Assembly (NCBI RefSeq): GCF_024741795.1
Contig: NZ_CP102950.1
Span: 2,294,001 to 2,358,000 of the forward strand
Direction of reading: 5' to 3'
Source: Arthrobacter sp. CJ23
GTDB taxonomy: Bacteria > Actinomycetota > Actinomycetes > Actinomycetales > Micrococcaceae
Length of the DNA: 64,000 nt
Shown here: positions 35,817-45,583 of the stretch, one piece after another
Layout of the letters: each line of letters starts with the position of its first letter
Position numbering within the stretch: position 1 is the stretch's first letter
Translations under genes and position numbers: made by a program
The notes under the pieces: generated by a model
What the model was told of the DNA's origin: nothing
Databases searched by the model: none
What the model saw: the letters and a program-made list of their open reading frames with translations, nothing else

Positions 35817-36440
35817 GTGACAGAGTACGTTCTGCCCGAGCTTGGCTACGACTACGCAGCACTCGAGCCGCACATTTCTGCAAGGATCATGGAGCTGCAC
35901 CACAGCAAGCACCACGCTGCTTACGTGGCAGGCGCCAACAACGCCCTCGCGCAGCTGGCTGAGGCCCGTGAAAAGGGCGACTTCGCCAACATCAACCGCC
36001 TTTCCAAGGACCTTGCGTTCCACACCGGCGGCCACATCAACCACTCCGTGTTCTGGAACAACATCTCCCCGGACGGCGGCGACAAGCCCGAGGGCGAGCT
36101 CGCTGCTGCCATCGACGACGCCTTCGGTTCGTTCGACGCGTTCCGTGCACACTTCACCGCTGCGGCCATGGGCCTGCAGGGCTCCGGCTGGGCGTTCCTG
36201 GCCTACGAGCCCATCGGCGGCAACCTGGTCATCGAGCAGCTTTACGACCAGCAGGGCAACGTCGCAGTCGGAACCACCCCGCTGCTGATGCTGGACATGT
36301 GGGAGCACGCCTTCTACCTGGACTACGTCAACGTCAAGGCCGACTACGTCAAGGCTTTCTGGAACATCGCCAACTGGGCCGATGTCGCCAAGCGCTTCGA
36401 AGCCGCCCGCACGAACGCCACGGGCCTCATCGTCCTCTAG
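35817..36440 (+). CDS. sodA: Superoxide dismutase, Fe/Mn type
   Basis: A 207-residue superoxide dismutase that converts superoxide to oxygen and peroxide. The metal ligands are in [11 protein letters not shown] (about residues 27-37), the [14 protein letters not shown] segment (about 74-87), and the signature [13 protein letters not shown] (Asp and His, about 158-170). Sequence alone does not settle iron versus manganese; the actinobacterial pattern and the nearby Mn-linked TerC gene favour Mn as inference. GTG 35817 is chosen because GGAGGA ends four bases upstream and homology begins at [13 protein letters not shown] terminator follows. Confidence 0.97.
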   Translation: MTEYVLPELGYDYAALEPHISARIMELHHSKHHAAYVAGANNALAQLAEAREKGDFANINRLSKDLAFHTGGHINHSVFWNNISPDGGDKPEGELAAAIDDAFGSFDAFRAHFTAAAMGLQGSGWAFLAYEPIGGNLVIEQLYDQQGNVAVGTTPLLMLDMWEHAFYLDYVNVKADYVKAFWNIANWADVAKRFEAARTNATGLIVL

Positions 36441-36505
36441 TGAGCTGCATTTCATGCTGATGTAACAAAAGTCACATTGTGCATGTATTTCGCCCAAATG
36501 CTGGA

Positions 36506-36540
36506 AAGCCTGCCCCCGCAGTTGCGGGGGCAGGCTTAGT
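36506..36540 (+). terminator. sodA terminator
   Basis: A perfect 14-bp stem AAGCCTGCCCCCGC (36506-36519) pairs with GCGGGGGCAGGCTT (36524-36537) around AGTT. The tail TTAGTTAAA is only moderately T-rich. Confidence 0.8.
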
Positions 36541-37713
<1,173 letters not shown>

Positions 37714-37716
<3 letters not shown>

Positions 37717-37725
37717 GGTAGACAC
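37714..37725 (+). promoter_or_regulatory. Possible leaderless -10 of pgk
   Basis: TAGGGT (37714-37719) is six bases before ATG 37726 and begins with the gap stop codon. It may add a second promoter inside the glycolytic cluster; alternatively the AGGG serves as a weak ribosome binding site. Confidence 0.35.
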
Positions 37726-38952
37726 ATGACATCTCACACCCTCAACGAACTCATCGCTGAAGGTGTCCGCGGGCGGTACGTTCTCGTCAGAAGTGACCTG
37801 AACGTGCCGCTCGACGGCTCTACAGTGACCGACGACGGCCGCATCAAGGCCTCCCTTCCGGTCATCGAAAAGCTCTCGGACGCCGGTGCCCGCGTGCTCG
37901 TAACCGCCCACCTCGGCCGCCCCAAGGGCGCCCCTGAGGACAAGTACTCGCTCAAGCCTGCTGCAGCCCGCCTGGCGGAGATTGCCCCGTTCAAGGTGGA
38001 GCTCGCCGCTGACACTGTCGGCGCCTCCGCCACGGAGCTCGCCGCACTGCTGCAGGACGGCGAAGTGCTCGTCCTCGAGAACGTCCGCTTCGATGCCCGC
38101 GAGACCAGCAAGGACGACGCCGAGCGCGGCTCCTTCGCCGACGAGCTCGTGGCGCTGACGGGTGACAACGGCGCCTTCGTGGACGACGCCTTCGGCGCCG
38201 TGCACCGCAAGCACGCCAGCGTCTACGACGTCGCCACACGCCTGCCCTCCTACCAGGGCGATCTGGTGCACACCGAGGTGGACGTGCTGCAGAAGCTCAC
38301 CACGGATACCCAGCGGCCCTACGTTGTGGTCCTCGGCGGCTCGAAGGTCTCCGACAAGCTCGCCGTGATCGACAACCTCATCGGCAAGGCAGACACCATT
38401 CTGGTGGGCGGCGGCATGCTGTTCACCTTCCTTGCGGCCGCAGGCCACAAGGTGGCAGGCAGCCTGCTCGAAGCAGACCAGATCCCTGTGGTGCAGGACT
38501 ACCTTGAGCGCGCCGCAGCAGCCGGTACCTCGTTCGTCGTCCCCACCGACGTCGTGGTCGCCAGCCGTTTCGCGGCCGATGCCGACCATGAAGTCGTCAG
38601 CGCCGACGCCATCGAAGGCAGTGCCTTCGGAGCCGCAGGCATCGGACTGGACATCGGGCCTGTCTCGGCGGCGGCGTTCGCCGAACAGATCAAGGGCGCC
38701 AAAACAGTCTTCTGGAACGGCCCCATGGGCGTGTTCGAATTCGAGGCCTTCTCCAGCGGTACCCGTGCCATCGCACAGGCCCTCACGGAGACGCCTGCCT
38801 TCACTGTGGTGGGCGGCGGCGACTCCGCTGCAGCCGTGCGGACCCTCGGCTTCGAGGACTCCCAGTTCGGCCACATCTCCACCGGCGGCGGCGCCAGCCT
38901 GGAATACCTTGAAGGCAAGGAACTTCCCGGGCTCAGCGTGCTGGACCGCTAA
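37726..38952 (+). CDS. pgk: Phosphoglycerate kinase
   Basis: A 408-residue kinase that makes ATP from 1,3-bisphosphoglycerate. The N-domain signature VLVRSDLNVPLDGSTVTDDG (about residues 18-37) and TAHLGRPKG bind substrate. VVLGGSKVSDKLAVIDNLIG near 200 and the nucleotide-binding TVVGGGDSAAAVRTLG with ISTGGGASLEYLEGKELPGL at the C-terminus are complete. Length is normal. The gap upstream is nine bp. A GC hairpin lies between it and tpiA. Confidence 0.98.
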   Translation: MTSHTLNELIAEGVRGRYVLVRSDLNVPLDGSTVTDDGRIKASLPVIEKLSDAGARVLVTAHLGRPKGAPEDKYSLKPAAARLAEIAPFKVELAADTVGASATELAALLQDGEVLVLENVRFDARETSKDDAERGSFADELVALTGDNGAFVDDAFGAVHRKHASVYDVATRLPSYQGDLVHTEVDVLQKLTTDTQRPYVVVLGGSKVSDKLAVIDNLIGKADTILVGGGMLFTFLAAAGHKVAGSLLEADQIPVVQDYLERAAAAGTSFVVPTDVVVASRFAADADHEVVSADAIEGSAFGAAGIGLDIGPVSAAAFAEQIKGAKTVFWNGPMGVFEFEAFSSGTRAIAQALTETPAFTVVGGGDSAAAVRTLGFEDSQFGHISTGGGASLEYLEGKELPGLSVLDR

Positions 38953-38962
38953 AGCCATACCG

Positions 38963-39012
38963 GCCGGCAGGGCGCCCGTCCCACACCAGGGCCCGCCCTG
39001 CCGGCTGTTCTC
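38963..39012 (+). terminator. pgk-tpiA intergenic hairpin
   Basis: A perfect 12-bp stem GCCGGCAGGGCG (38963-38974) pairs with CGCCCTGCCGGC (38994-39005) across a 19-base loop, followed by TGTTCTCTCTTT. It could be a partial terminator or an RNA-stability element that separates pgk from tpiA. Confidence 0.55.
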
Positions 39013-39039
39013 TCTTTCCACTCATTCTTTGGAGTTCAC

Positions 39040-39855
39040 GTGACTACCTCTGCCAACGGCAACTTCGTCCGCAAGCCCTTCATCGCCGGCAACTGGAAGA
39101 TGAACATGGACCACGTCCAGGGCATCACCCTCCTGCAGAAGCTGGCCTGGACCCTGTCCGACGCCACGCACGACTACAGCCGCGTCGAGGTAGCCGTCTT
39201 CCCGCCGTTCACGGACCTGCGCGGTGTGCAGACCCTGGTGCAGGGTGACGAGCTGGACGTCGTCTATGGCGGCCAGGACCTCTCCCAGCACGACTCCGGT
39301 GCCTACACCGGTGACATCTCCGGCCAGTTCCTGAACAAGCTCGGCTGCTCTTACGTCTTGGTAGGCCACAGCGAACGTCGCACCATCCACAACGAATCCG
39401 ACAAAGTCCTCAACGCCAAGGTCAAGGCCGCGTTCAAGCACGAGGTCACCCCAGTGCTGTGCGTCGGCGAGGGCCTGGAGATCCGCCAGGCCGGCACCCA
39501 CGTGGAGCACACCCTGGCCCAGCTGCGTGCAGGCGTGGCGGAGCTCACCGCCGAGCAGGCCGCCGAGCTCGTCGTGGCCTACGAGCCTGTCTGGGCCATC
39601 GGCACCGGCGAGGTCGCAGGACCGGAAGACGCGCAGGAAATGTGTGCCGCCATCCGCGCCGAGCTCGCCACCATCTTCGACGACGCAGTCGCCGCCAAGA
39701 CGCGTCTGCTGTACGGCGGTTCGGTCAAGGCCAACAACGCCGCGGCGATCATGGCCGAAACAGACGTGGACGGATTGCTTGTGGGTGGCGCCAGCCTGGA
39801 CGCTGCGGAGTTTGCTAACATTGTCAGGTTCGAGAGCCACCTCGTTACGGACTAG
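39040..39855 (+). CDS. tpiA: Triosephosphate isomerase
   Basis: A 271-residue TIM-barrel enzyme that interconverts dihydroxyacetone phosphate and glyceraldehyde 3-phosphate. N and K of the active site are in [12 protein letters not shown], the catalytic His in [10 protein letters not shown] (about residue 110), the Glu in [13 protein letters not shown] (about 184), and the phosphate loop is [15 protein letters not shown] 39040 follows GGAG by five bases. Confidence 0.98.
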   Translation: MTTSANGNFVRKPFIAGNWKMNMDHVQGITLLQKLAWTLSDATHDYSRVEVAVFPPFTDLRGVQTLVQGDELDVVYGGQDLSQHDSGAYTGDISGQFLNKLGCSYVLVGHSERRTIHNESDKVLNAKVKAAFKHEVTPVLCVGEGLEIRQAGTHVEHTLAQLRAGVAELTAEQAAELVVAYEPVWAIGTGEVAGPEDAQEMCAAIRAELATIFDDAVAAKTRLLYGGSVKANNAAAIMAETDVDGLLVGGASLDAAEFANIVRFESHLVTD

Positions 39856-39903
39856 TCCGGCCCAAGGTTCCGCTCCCGTTATCCGATCTTTCGAAAGGCC
39901 GTC

Positions 39904-40161
39904 GTGGACGTTCTTCAAGTCATTCTGCAGATCCTGCTGGGCATCACCAGCCTTCTGCTGACGCTGCTCATTCTGTTGCACAAGGGACGTGGCGGCGGTT
40001 TGTCCGACATGTTCGGCGGCGGCATGAGTTCCGGATTGAGCTCCTCCGGCGTTGCGGAGCGGAACCTGAACCGCTTCACCATCATCCTCGGCATCACCTG
40101 GGGTGCCGTGATCATTGGCCTTGGCCTGATCATGCGCTTCGCCGCCGGGGGCGATTCCTAG
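39904..40161 (+). CDS. secG: Preprotein translocase subunit SecG
   Basis: An 85-residue membrane protein with two hydrophobic helices (about residues 3-22 and 55-78). They are joined by a glycine-rich loop with KGRGGGLSDMFGGGMSSGLS, which is typical of SecG. It assists SecYE in protein export. GAAAGG lies before GTG 39904. Placement behind tpiA is common in actinobacteria and Firmicutes. Confidence 0.95.
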   Translation: MDVLQVILQILLGITSLLLTLLILLHKGRGGGLSDMFGGGMSSGLSSSGVAERNLNRFTIILGITWGAVIIGLGLIMRFAAGGDS

Positions 40162-40177
40162 CTTTCCCCGGCGGAAA

Positions 40178-40206
40178 CGGCAGTCCCGGCATGATCGGGA
40201 CTGCCG
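40178..40206 (+). terminator. secG terminator-like hairpin
   Basis: An 11-bp stem CGGCAGTCCCG (40178-40188) pairs with CGGGACTGCCG (40196-40206) around GCATGAT, 16 bp after the secG stop. There is no T-tract. Confidence 0.5.
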
Positions 40207-40224
40207 CCGTCGGGATCCCCGCAT

Positions 40225-40237
40225 TAGACTGGGCCTG
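40225..40237 (+). promoter_or_regulatory. Leaderless -10 of rbpA
   Basis: TAGACT (40225-40230) is seven bases before TTG 40238, supporting the TTG as start codon. Confidence 0.5.
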
Positions 40238-40675
40238 TTGGCTTCACCGCCAGCCGGCCGAGTCTTGAGGGGATCGAAGATGGTTCATGGCACGTCAGGA
40301 TTCCGGGGCACCCGTGCGGGCGTCACTGCCGGATCAGCCCCAAGGAACCAGTCCGACCATAATGTCGGCGACAGCTTGCCGCGTATTCGTGTTTCCTATT
40401 GGTGCGCCAAAGGACACGAGACGCGGCTTGTTTTCGTTAAGCTGCCGGAGGACCAGATCCCCAAGAGCTGGGACTGCCCCAAGTGCGGCTGCACGGCGGG
40501 CCGGCATCCCGGCGAAGCCCCGGAGCACAGGGACGCAGAAGACGGCTTCAAGAGCCATCTGGACTACGTTAAAGAAAGACGCTCCAGCCAGGACGCGGAA
40601 ATCGTCCTGGCTGGAGCGCTTGAGCGGCTACGCGCCCGCGGGGTCCTTCCGGACCAGCTGCTGCGGGACCCGTGA
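40238..40675 (+). CDS. rbpA: RNA polymerase-binding protein RbpA
   Basis: A 145-residue actinobacterial transcription factor that binds RNA polymerase and the principal sigma factor to stabilise open promoter complexes. The N-terminal VLRGSKM fits the RbpA tail. The core has a zinc-knuckle pattern, SYWCAKGHETRLVF and WDCPKCGC, and the C-terminal helix FKSHLDYVKERRSSQDAEIV is the sigma-interaction region. TTG 40238 is chosen because the VLRGS segment is conserved and a -10 lies seven bases upstream; ATG 40280 would remove it. The 3' end overlaps pgl convergently by 48 bp, and its coding sequence contains the pgl operon terminator. Confidence 0.9.
   Translation: MASPPAGRVLRGSKMVHGTSGFRGTRAGVTAGSAPRNQSDHNVGDSLPRIRVSYWCAKGHETRLVFVKLPEDQIPKSWDCPKCGCTAGRHPGEAPEHRDAEDGFKSHLDYVKERRSSQDAEIVLAGALERLRARGVLPDQLLRDP
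40570..40618 (-). terminator. Terminator of the tkt-pgl operon inside rbpA
   Basis: A perfect 16-bp inverted repeat CGCTCCAGCCAGGACG (40580-40595) and CGTCCTGGCTGGAGCG (40603-40618) with a 7-base loop begins nine bases after the pgl stop, read on the minus strand. It ends in TCTTTCTTT (40579-40571). It lies wholly within rbpA codons. Confidence 0.85.
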
Positions 40676-41446
40676 GGCAGCGTTCTCGTCGATAAGCCAC
40701 AAGGTCCGCGAACGGCCCAGCGGGCCGGACGCCGGGACCTGCACCGGGTTGGCGCCGGCAAGCGCCAGCCCCACCGCACCGGCCTTGTCCTCGCCTGCCA
40801 CCACCATCCAGATCTCCTGGGCGGTGTTGAGGGCCGGCAGCGTCAGGGAAACGCGCGACGGCGGCGGCTTGGGGGCGTTTTCCACGCCCACCACAGTCCG
40901 GTCCTTGACGCGGATGGCGGCCTGCTCCGGGAAGAGCGAGGCCACGTGCGCATCCGGTCCCACACCAAGCAGCAGGATGTCGAAACGGGGCAGCTCCCCG
41001 GCCTCGTCCGGACGGTTGTCCGAGGTGTCCGCGGCGTGCTCCGCCTCGGCAGCGGCCTTGAGGCGTGCCGCGTAGTCGGCTGCGGCGTCGTCTGCCGAGG
41101 CAAACTCGTCCGAGGAACCGGGGACGTGGACCCTGGCCGGATCCACCGGGAGGTGGGCCAGGAGCGCCTTGTGCGCCTGGAGGGCGTTCCGGTCATCGCT
41201 GTCGGCGGCGACGAACCGTTCGTCGCCCCACCAGAAGTTGACCCGGGACCAGTCCACCGCTGCGGCTGCGGGGGAGTCCGCCACAGCCTTCAGGGTGCCG
41301 ATTCCCACGGTACCGCCGGTCAGGACCACGGTGGCCTCGCCGTGCTTGTCCTGTACGTCCACGAGCTTGGTGATGAGCCGTGCTGCAATGGCCGCCATCA
41401 GGACGGCGGAGTCTGGATGGATGCTTACTCTGGGGTCAGCGTGCAC
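40628..41446 (-). CDS. pgl: 6-phosphogluconolactonase
   Basis: A 272-residue DevB/SOL-family enzyme that hydrolyses 6-phosphogluconolactone, the product of Zwf. Typical segments are VVLTGGTVGIGTLKAV near the N-terminus (the usual GGSTP loop reads GGTVG here), FWWGDERFVAADSDDRN (about residues 71-87), FDILLLGVGPDAHVASLFP (about 152-170) and SLTLPALN. GTG 41446 overlaps the end of opcA by 11 bp. It is the last gene of the minus-strand carbon operon, and its terminator lies in rbpA. Confidence 0.93.
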   Translation of the reverse strand: MHADPRVSIHPDSAVLMAAIAARLITKLVDVQDKHGEATVVLTGGTVGIGTLKAVADSPAAAAVDWSRVNFWWGDERFVAADSDDRNALQAHKALLAHLPVDPARVHVPGSSDEFASADDAAADYAARLKAAAEAEHAADTSDNRPDEAGELPRFDILLLGVGPDAHVASLFPEQAAIRVKDRTVVGVENAPKPPPSRVSLTLPALNTAQEIWMVVAGEDKAGAVGLALAGANPVQVPASGPLGRSRTLWLIDENAASRVPQQLVRKDPAGA

Positions 41447-42377
41447 TTGTGTGGACTCTCCTCTGGCTGGTTAGGGGCAGTCCCATCGTAATCACTTCTC
41501 CGAAGACTTCGTCGGGGTCGAGCCGGCGGAGTTCTTCGGCGAGGCAGTCCTTGAGGCTGCGCCGCGGCAGGGAGATCCGTTGGGTGGGCTGGCCGGGCTG
41601 GCTCAGTTCCGCCACGGACAGGCCGGGGCGGAAGAGCTGGACGTCGCCGCTGGAGCGGGTGAGGCGGACGCGGCGGATGCCGGTCCCCGCCGGATCGGCC
41701 ACGATGGTGACCGGTGCTTCCAGCGCCCGGGTGAGCCAGGCCGCCAGGAGCAGGGTGGACGGGGAGTCCGAGGCGCCCTCGACTGCAATGGCCGAGACGG
41801 GGTCGCCGTCCATCTGGTCGAAGACCGCGGCCAGCTGCATGCGCCAGTTGGTCAGCCGGGTCCAGGCCAGGTCGGTGTCGCCGGCCTTGTACGTGGAGCG
41901 GATTCTCTCCAGGGCCACCGCCGGGTCGGCCTCGTTGGCGGAATCGGTGATCCGGCGGTGCGCGATGCGCCCGATGGAGGTTTCGCAGGCGCTTTCCGGG
42001 GCGCCGTGCGGCCACCAGGCCACGATCGGCGCGTCGGGCAGCAGCAGCGCGGCCACGAGCGATTCGCTCTCGTGGGCGAGCTGGCCGAAGCCGCGGAGCA
42101 CGATCACCTCGGAGGCGCCGGCGTCGCCGCCCACCCGGATCTGGGCGTCCAGGCGGTCCGGGGCCTCGGCCCCGGCGTCGGCGAGGACGATGATGCGGCA
42201 GGGGTGCTCGCGGCTGGCCTCGTTGGCCGCCTCGATGGCTTCCTCCTCCAGCCCGGACTTGGTGACCACCACGAGGGTGAGCACGCGGCCCAGGGCGATC
42301 ACGCCGCCCTGCTCGCGCAGGGCCGTGATCTTCTTGGAGATCTTGGAGGTGGTGGTGTCGGGAAGATCTACGATCAT
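41436..42377 (-). CDS. opcA: Glucose-6-phosphate dehydrogenase assembly protein OpcA
   Basis: A 313-residue OpcA protein, required for full activity of glucose-6-phosphate dehydrogenase in cyanobacteria and actinobacteria. MIVDLPDTTTSKISKKITAL at the start, LTLVVVTKSGLEEEAIEAAN and the central PDAPIVAWWPHGAPE are characteristic. It overlaps zwf by four bases (ATGA) and pgl by 11, which supports operon expression and complex formation. Confidence 0.95.
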   Translation of the reverse strand: MIVDLPDTTTSKISKKITALREQGGVIALGRVLTLVVVTKSGLEEEAIEAANEASREHPCRIIVLADAGAEAPDRLDAQIRVGGDAGASEVIVLRGFGQLAHESESLVAALLLPDAPIVAWWPHGAPESACETSIGRIAHRRITDSANEADPAVALERIRSTYKAGDTDLAWTRLTNWRMQLAAVFDQMDGDPVSAIAVEGASDSPSTLLLAAWLTRALEAPVTIVADPAGTGIRRVRLTRSSGDVQLFRPGLSVAELSQPGQPTQRISLPRRSLKDCLAEELRRLDPDEVFGEVITMGLPLTSQRRVHTSAR

Positions 42378-43930
42378 GGCCTTCTCCAGGTTCGTCCGTC
42401 GCGGGCAAGGAGTTCGTCGGCCGAGGCGGGGCCCCAGCTGCCGGGGGCGTACGGCTGCGGCTGCTCGTCCAGGCCGGCCCAGTATTCCTCGAACGGGTCA
42501 AGGATCTTCCAGGACAGTTCCACTTCGGCGTGCCGGGGGAACAGCGGCGGTTCGCCCAGGAGGACGTCCAGGATGAGGCGTTCGTAAGCTTCGGGGCTGG
42601 ACTCCGTGAAGGAGTGGCCGTAGCCGAAGTCCATGGTGACGTCGCGGACTTCCATCTGCGTGCCCGGCACCTTGGAGCCGAAACGGATGGTGGCACCCTC
42701 GTCCGGCTGGACGCGGATCACCACGGCGTTCTGGCCGAAGTCGTCCTCAGCATGGTCGCGGAACAGCAGGTTGGGGGCGCGCTTGAACACCACGGCGATT
42801 TCCGTGACGCGGCGTCCCAGGCGCTTGCCGGCGCGCAGGTAGAACGGCACGCCGTTCCAGCGGCGCGTGTTGATGTCCACGCGGATCGCGGCGAAGGTTT
42901 CGGTCTTGGAGTCGGCGGGGATGCCGTCCTCGTCCAGGTAGCCCTGCACCTGCTCGCCGCCCTGCCAGCCGCCCGTGAACTGGCCGCGCGCGGAGTGCGT
43001 GGACAGGTCATCCGGAAGCTTGACCGCGGCCAGGACCTTTTCCTTCTCGGCCCGCAGGTCGTCCGCGTTGAAGGAGATGGGCTCCTCCATCGCGGTCAGC
43101 GCGAGCAGCTGCAGCAGGTGGTTCTGGATGACGTCGCGGGCCGCGCCCACGCCGTCGTAGTAGCCGGCGCGGCCGCCCGTGCCGATGTCCTCGGCCATGG
43201 TGATCTGCACGTGGTCCACGTAGTTCGCGTTCCACAGCGGTTCGAACAGCTGGTTGGCGAAACGAAGGGCCAGGATGTTCTGGACCGTTTCCTTGCCCAG
43301 GTAGTGGTCGATGCGGAATACGGCATCCTGGGGGAATACGGATTCCACGATGTCGTTCAGCTGCCGGGCCGACTCGAGGTCGTGGCCGAAGGGCTTCTCG
43401 ATGACCACGCGCCGCCACTGCCCGGACTTCGCCTGGGCGAGGCCGTGCTTGGAGAGCTGCCGGCAGACCTGTTCGAACGCCTTGGGCGGGATCGAGAGGT
43501 AGAAGCCGTGGTTGCCGCGGGTTCCGCGGGTCGCGTCGAGTTCGTCCAGGGTGTCGCCGAGACGCTCGAAGGCGTCGTCGTCGTCGAACTCGCCCTGGAC
43601 GAAGCGCACGCCCGAGGCCAGCTGCTCCCAGACGGCCTCGTCGAACTTGGTGCGCGCGTGGGCCTTGACGTTTTCCTTCACCTCGGCGGCGAAGTCTTCG
43701 TTGTCCCATTCACGGCGGCCGAAGCCCACCAGGGCGAAGCTCGGCGGGAGCAGGCCACGGTTGGCAAGGTCATAGACCGCGGGCATGAGTTTCTTGCGGG
43801 CGAGGTCGCCGGTGACTCCGAAGAACACCAACGACGACGGCCCGGCGATGCGGTTCAGGCGCCGGTCGCGCGGATCCCGGAGGGGATTGCGCGGCCCGGC
43901 GTTCTTCCTGCCGTTTTCAGATTCTGGCAT
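42374..43930 (-). CDS. zwf: Glucose-6-phosphate 1-dehydrogenase
   Basis: A 518-residue enzyme that starts the oxidative pentose phosphate pathway and makes NADPH. The nucleotide-binding motif is VFFGVTGDLARKKLMPAVYD (about residues 34-53). VIEKPFGHDLESARQLND and the active-site RIDHYLGKETVQNILALRFA (about 203-222) are complete. The C-terminal SWGPASADELLARDGRTWRR is typical of actinobacterial Zwf. The 15-bp gap to pgi and the 4-bp overlap with opcA place it mid-operon. Confidence 0.97.
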   Translation of the reverse strand: MPESENGRKNAGPRNPLRDPRDRRLNRIAGPSSLVFFGVTGDLARKKLMPAVYDLANRGLLPPSFALVGFGRREWDNEDFAAEVKENVKAHARTKFDEAVWEQLASGVRFVQGEFDDDDAFERLGDTLDELDATRGTRGNHGFYLSIPPKAFEQVCRQLSKHGLAQAKSGQWRRVVIEKPFGHDLESARQLNDIVESVFPQDAVFRIDHYLGKETVQNILALRFANQLFEPLWNANYVDHVQITMAEDIGTGGRAGYYDGVGAARDVIQNHLLQLLALTAMEEPISFNADDLRAEKEKVLAAVKLPDDLSTHSARGQFTGGWQGGEQVQGYLDEDGIPADSKTETFAAIRVDINTRRWNGVPFYLRAGKRLGRRVTEIAVVFKRAPNLLFRDHAEDDFGQNAVVIRVQPDEGATIRFGSKVPGTQMEVRDVTMDFGYGHSFTESSPEAYERLILDVLLGEPPLFPRHAEVELSWKILDPFEEYWAGLDEQPQPYAPGSWGPASADELLARDGRTWRRP

Positions 43931-43945
43931 GTTTGCTATTGTGCC

Positions 43946-45577
43946 TTAGCTTTCGAGGGCGCTGGCCTGGCCGGCCAGCGCAGCGACAACATCCTGGAGC
44001 TGCGCCACGCCGGCCGCACGGTCGGTGAGGTGCAGGCGGAGAACCGGACGGCCGTGGCCTTCCAGGACCTGGGCGTCACCGGAGGCCTGGGCCGCGATGA
44101 GCTCACCGAAGGTGAAGGGGCGCTCGGGGATGGCGAGGTCCGTGGCCGAGGCGGCCGTGACCTGCAGGAAGGCGCCGATAGCGGGGCCGCCCTTGTGGAA
44201 CTGGCCGGTGGAGTGCAGGAACCGCGGGCCCCAGCCGAACGTCACGGGGCGGCCGCCGACTGCAGCCAGCTGGTCCCGGACGCCTTCCAGCGGGGCATGC
44301 GTGATGCGGTCCAGGTACGCCTGGACGCTCAGGTAACCCGTGGCACCCAGTTCGCCCAGCAGTGCCTGCACCGCTTCGCCAACCGTGGCGGCGTCGCCCA
44401 GCCAGGCACCGCCGCGGACCTCCACCGAACCGTCAACGAAGGCGGCAGGGGTCGGCTCGGGGCGGGCGTCCAGCAGGCCGCGGGCGGCAACCTTGGCTGC
44501 CTCGACGTCGGGCTGGTCGAAGGGGTTGATGCCGAGCAGGCGCCCGGCGACCGCCGTCGCGAATTCCCACACCAGCATCTGGGTGGCCAGGCCACCGGCG
44601 ATCGCGACTTCGTTTTCACCGAGTTCGACGTCGGAGTCCTCGCCCACCAGCCGCACCACCAGGACGTCGTCGGCGCCGCCGCTGACCTCCGGGGCGTTGG
44701 GGCCGGCGACGACGGGAAGCACGCCCGTGCCCAGCTTGCCGGTCGATTCGGCGATGAGCTGCTCGGCCCAGTCGGCGAAGCCGACGATCCCGGAGCCATC
44801 CTCGGCGATGACGATCTTGTTGCGCAAGGGAGCCGTGCCGCCGAGGGCGATGCCCAGGGCGAGCCCGATGTTGTCCGCGGCGTCCTCGTTGAGGATTTCG
44901 GCGGCTTCCTCGGCCTCGTCCAGGAATGCCTGGATGTCCACGCCGGCCAGGCCGCAGGGCACCAGGCCGAAGGCGGTCAGCGCGGAGTAGCGTCCGCCGA
45001 CGTTGGGGTCGGCGTTGAAGACGGCACGGTAACCGGCCTCGCGGGAGGCCTTGTCCAGCGGGGAGCCGGGGTCCGTCACGATGATGATGCGGCTCTTCGC
45101 GTCGATGCCGGCCTCGGTGAAGGCCTGCTCGAAGATGCGGCGCTGGGAGTCCGTCTCAAGGGTGGAACCGGACTTGGACGAGACCACGATGGCGGTCTCG
45201 GCCAAGCGGTCCGCGACGGCGGCACCGACCTGCTCGGGATCGGTGCTGTCCAGCACAGTCAGCTCGACGCCAGCGGTGCCGGCAATGACCTCGGGAGCCA
45301 GGGAAGAACCACCCATGCCGCACAGGACAATGCGGGTGATACCCTCGGCGCGCAGGGCATCACCGAGTTCCAGGATGCCGTCTACCAGCGGCTGGGAGAC
45401 GGCCGCGGCCTCAACCCATCCGAGGCGGACGGCGGATTCGGACTCCGCGTCGGGACCCCACAGGGTGTGGTCCTTGGCGAAGATCCGCGTGGCGATCCGG
45501 TCTTCGACAAGACCGTCGATGTGCTTCTCGATGGCCTGTCGTGCGGCACCGGTGGCGTCGTAGCTGAGTGTGCTCAT
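43946..45577 (-). CDS. pgi: Glucose-6-phosphate isomerase
   Basis: A 543-residue phosphoglucose isomerase that links glycolysis to the pentose phosphate pathway. It carries CGMGGSSLAPEVIAGTAG (about residues 91-108), VSSKSGSTLETDSQRRIF (about 137-154, phosphate loop) and the central FEELI-type helical core. The sequence resembles the divergent Pgi seen fused or adjacent to transaldolase in other bacteria rather than E. coli Pgi. It starts six bp after tal. Its presence between tal and zwf is notable, because corynebacterial and mycobacterial operons lack it there. Confidence 0.93.
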   Translation of the reverse strand: MSTLSYDATGAARQAIEKHIDGLVEDRIATRIFAKDHTLWGPDAESESAVRLGWVEAAAVSQPLVDGILELGDALRAEGITRIVLCGMGGSSLAPEVIAGTAGVELTVLDSTDPEQVGAAVADRLAETAIVVSSKSGSTLETDSQRRIFEQAFTEAGIDAKSRIIIVTDPGSPLDKASREAGYRAVFNADPNVGGRYSALTAFGLVPCGLAGVDIQAFLDEAEEAAEILNEDAADNIGLALGIALGGTAPLRNKIVIAEDGSGIVGFADWAEQLIAESTGKLGTGVLPVVAGPNAPEVSGGADDVLVVRLVGEDSDVELGENEVAIAGGLATQMLVWEFATAVAGRLLGINPFDQPDVEAAKVAARGLLDARPEPTPAAFVDGSVEVRGGAWLGDAATVGEAVQALLGELGATGYLSVQAYLDRITHAPLEGVRDQLAAVGGRPVTFGWGPRFLHSTGQFHKGGPAIGAFLQVTAASATDLAIPERPFTFGELIAAQASGDAQVLEGHGRPVLRLHLTDRAAGVAQLQDVVAALAGQASALES

Positions 45578-45583
45578 GGTGGG

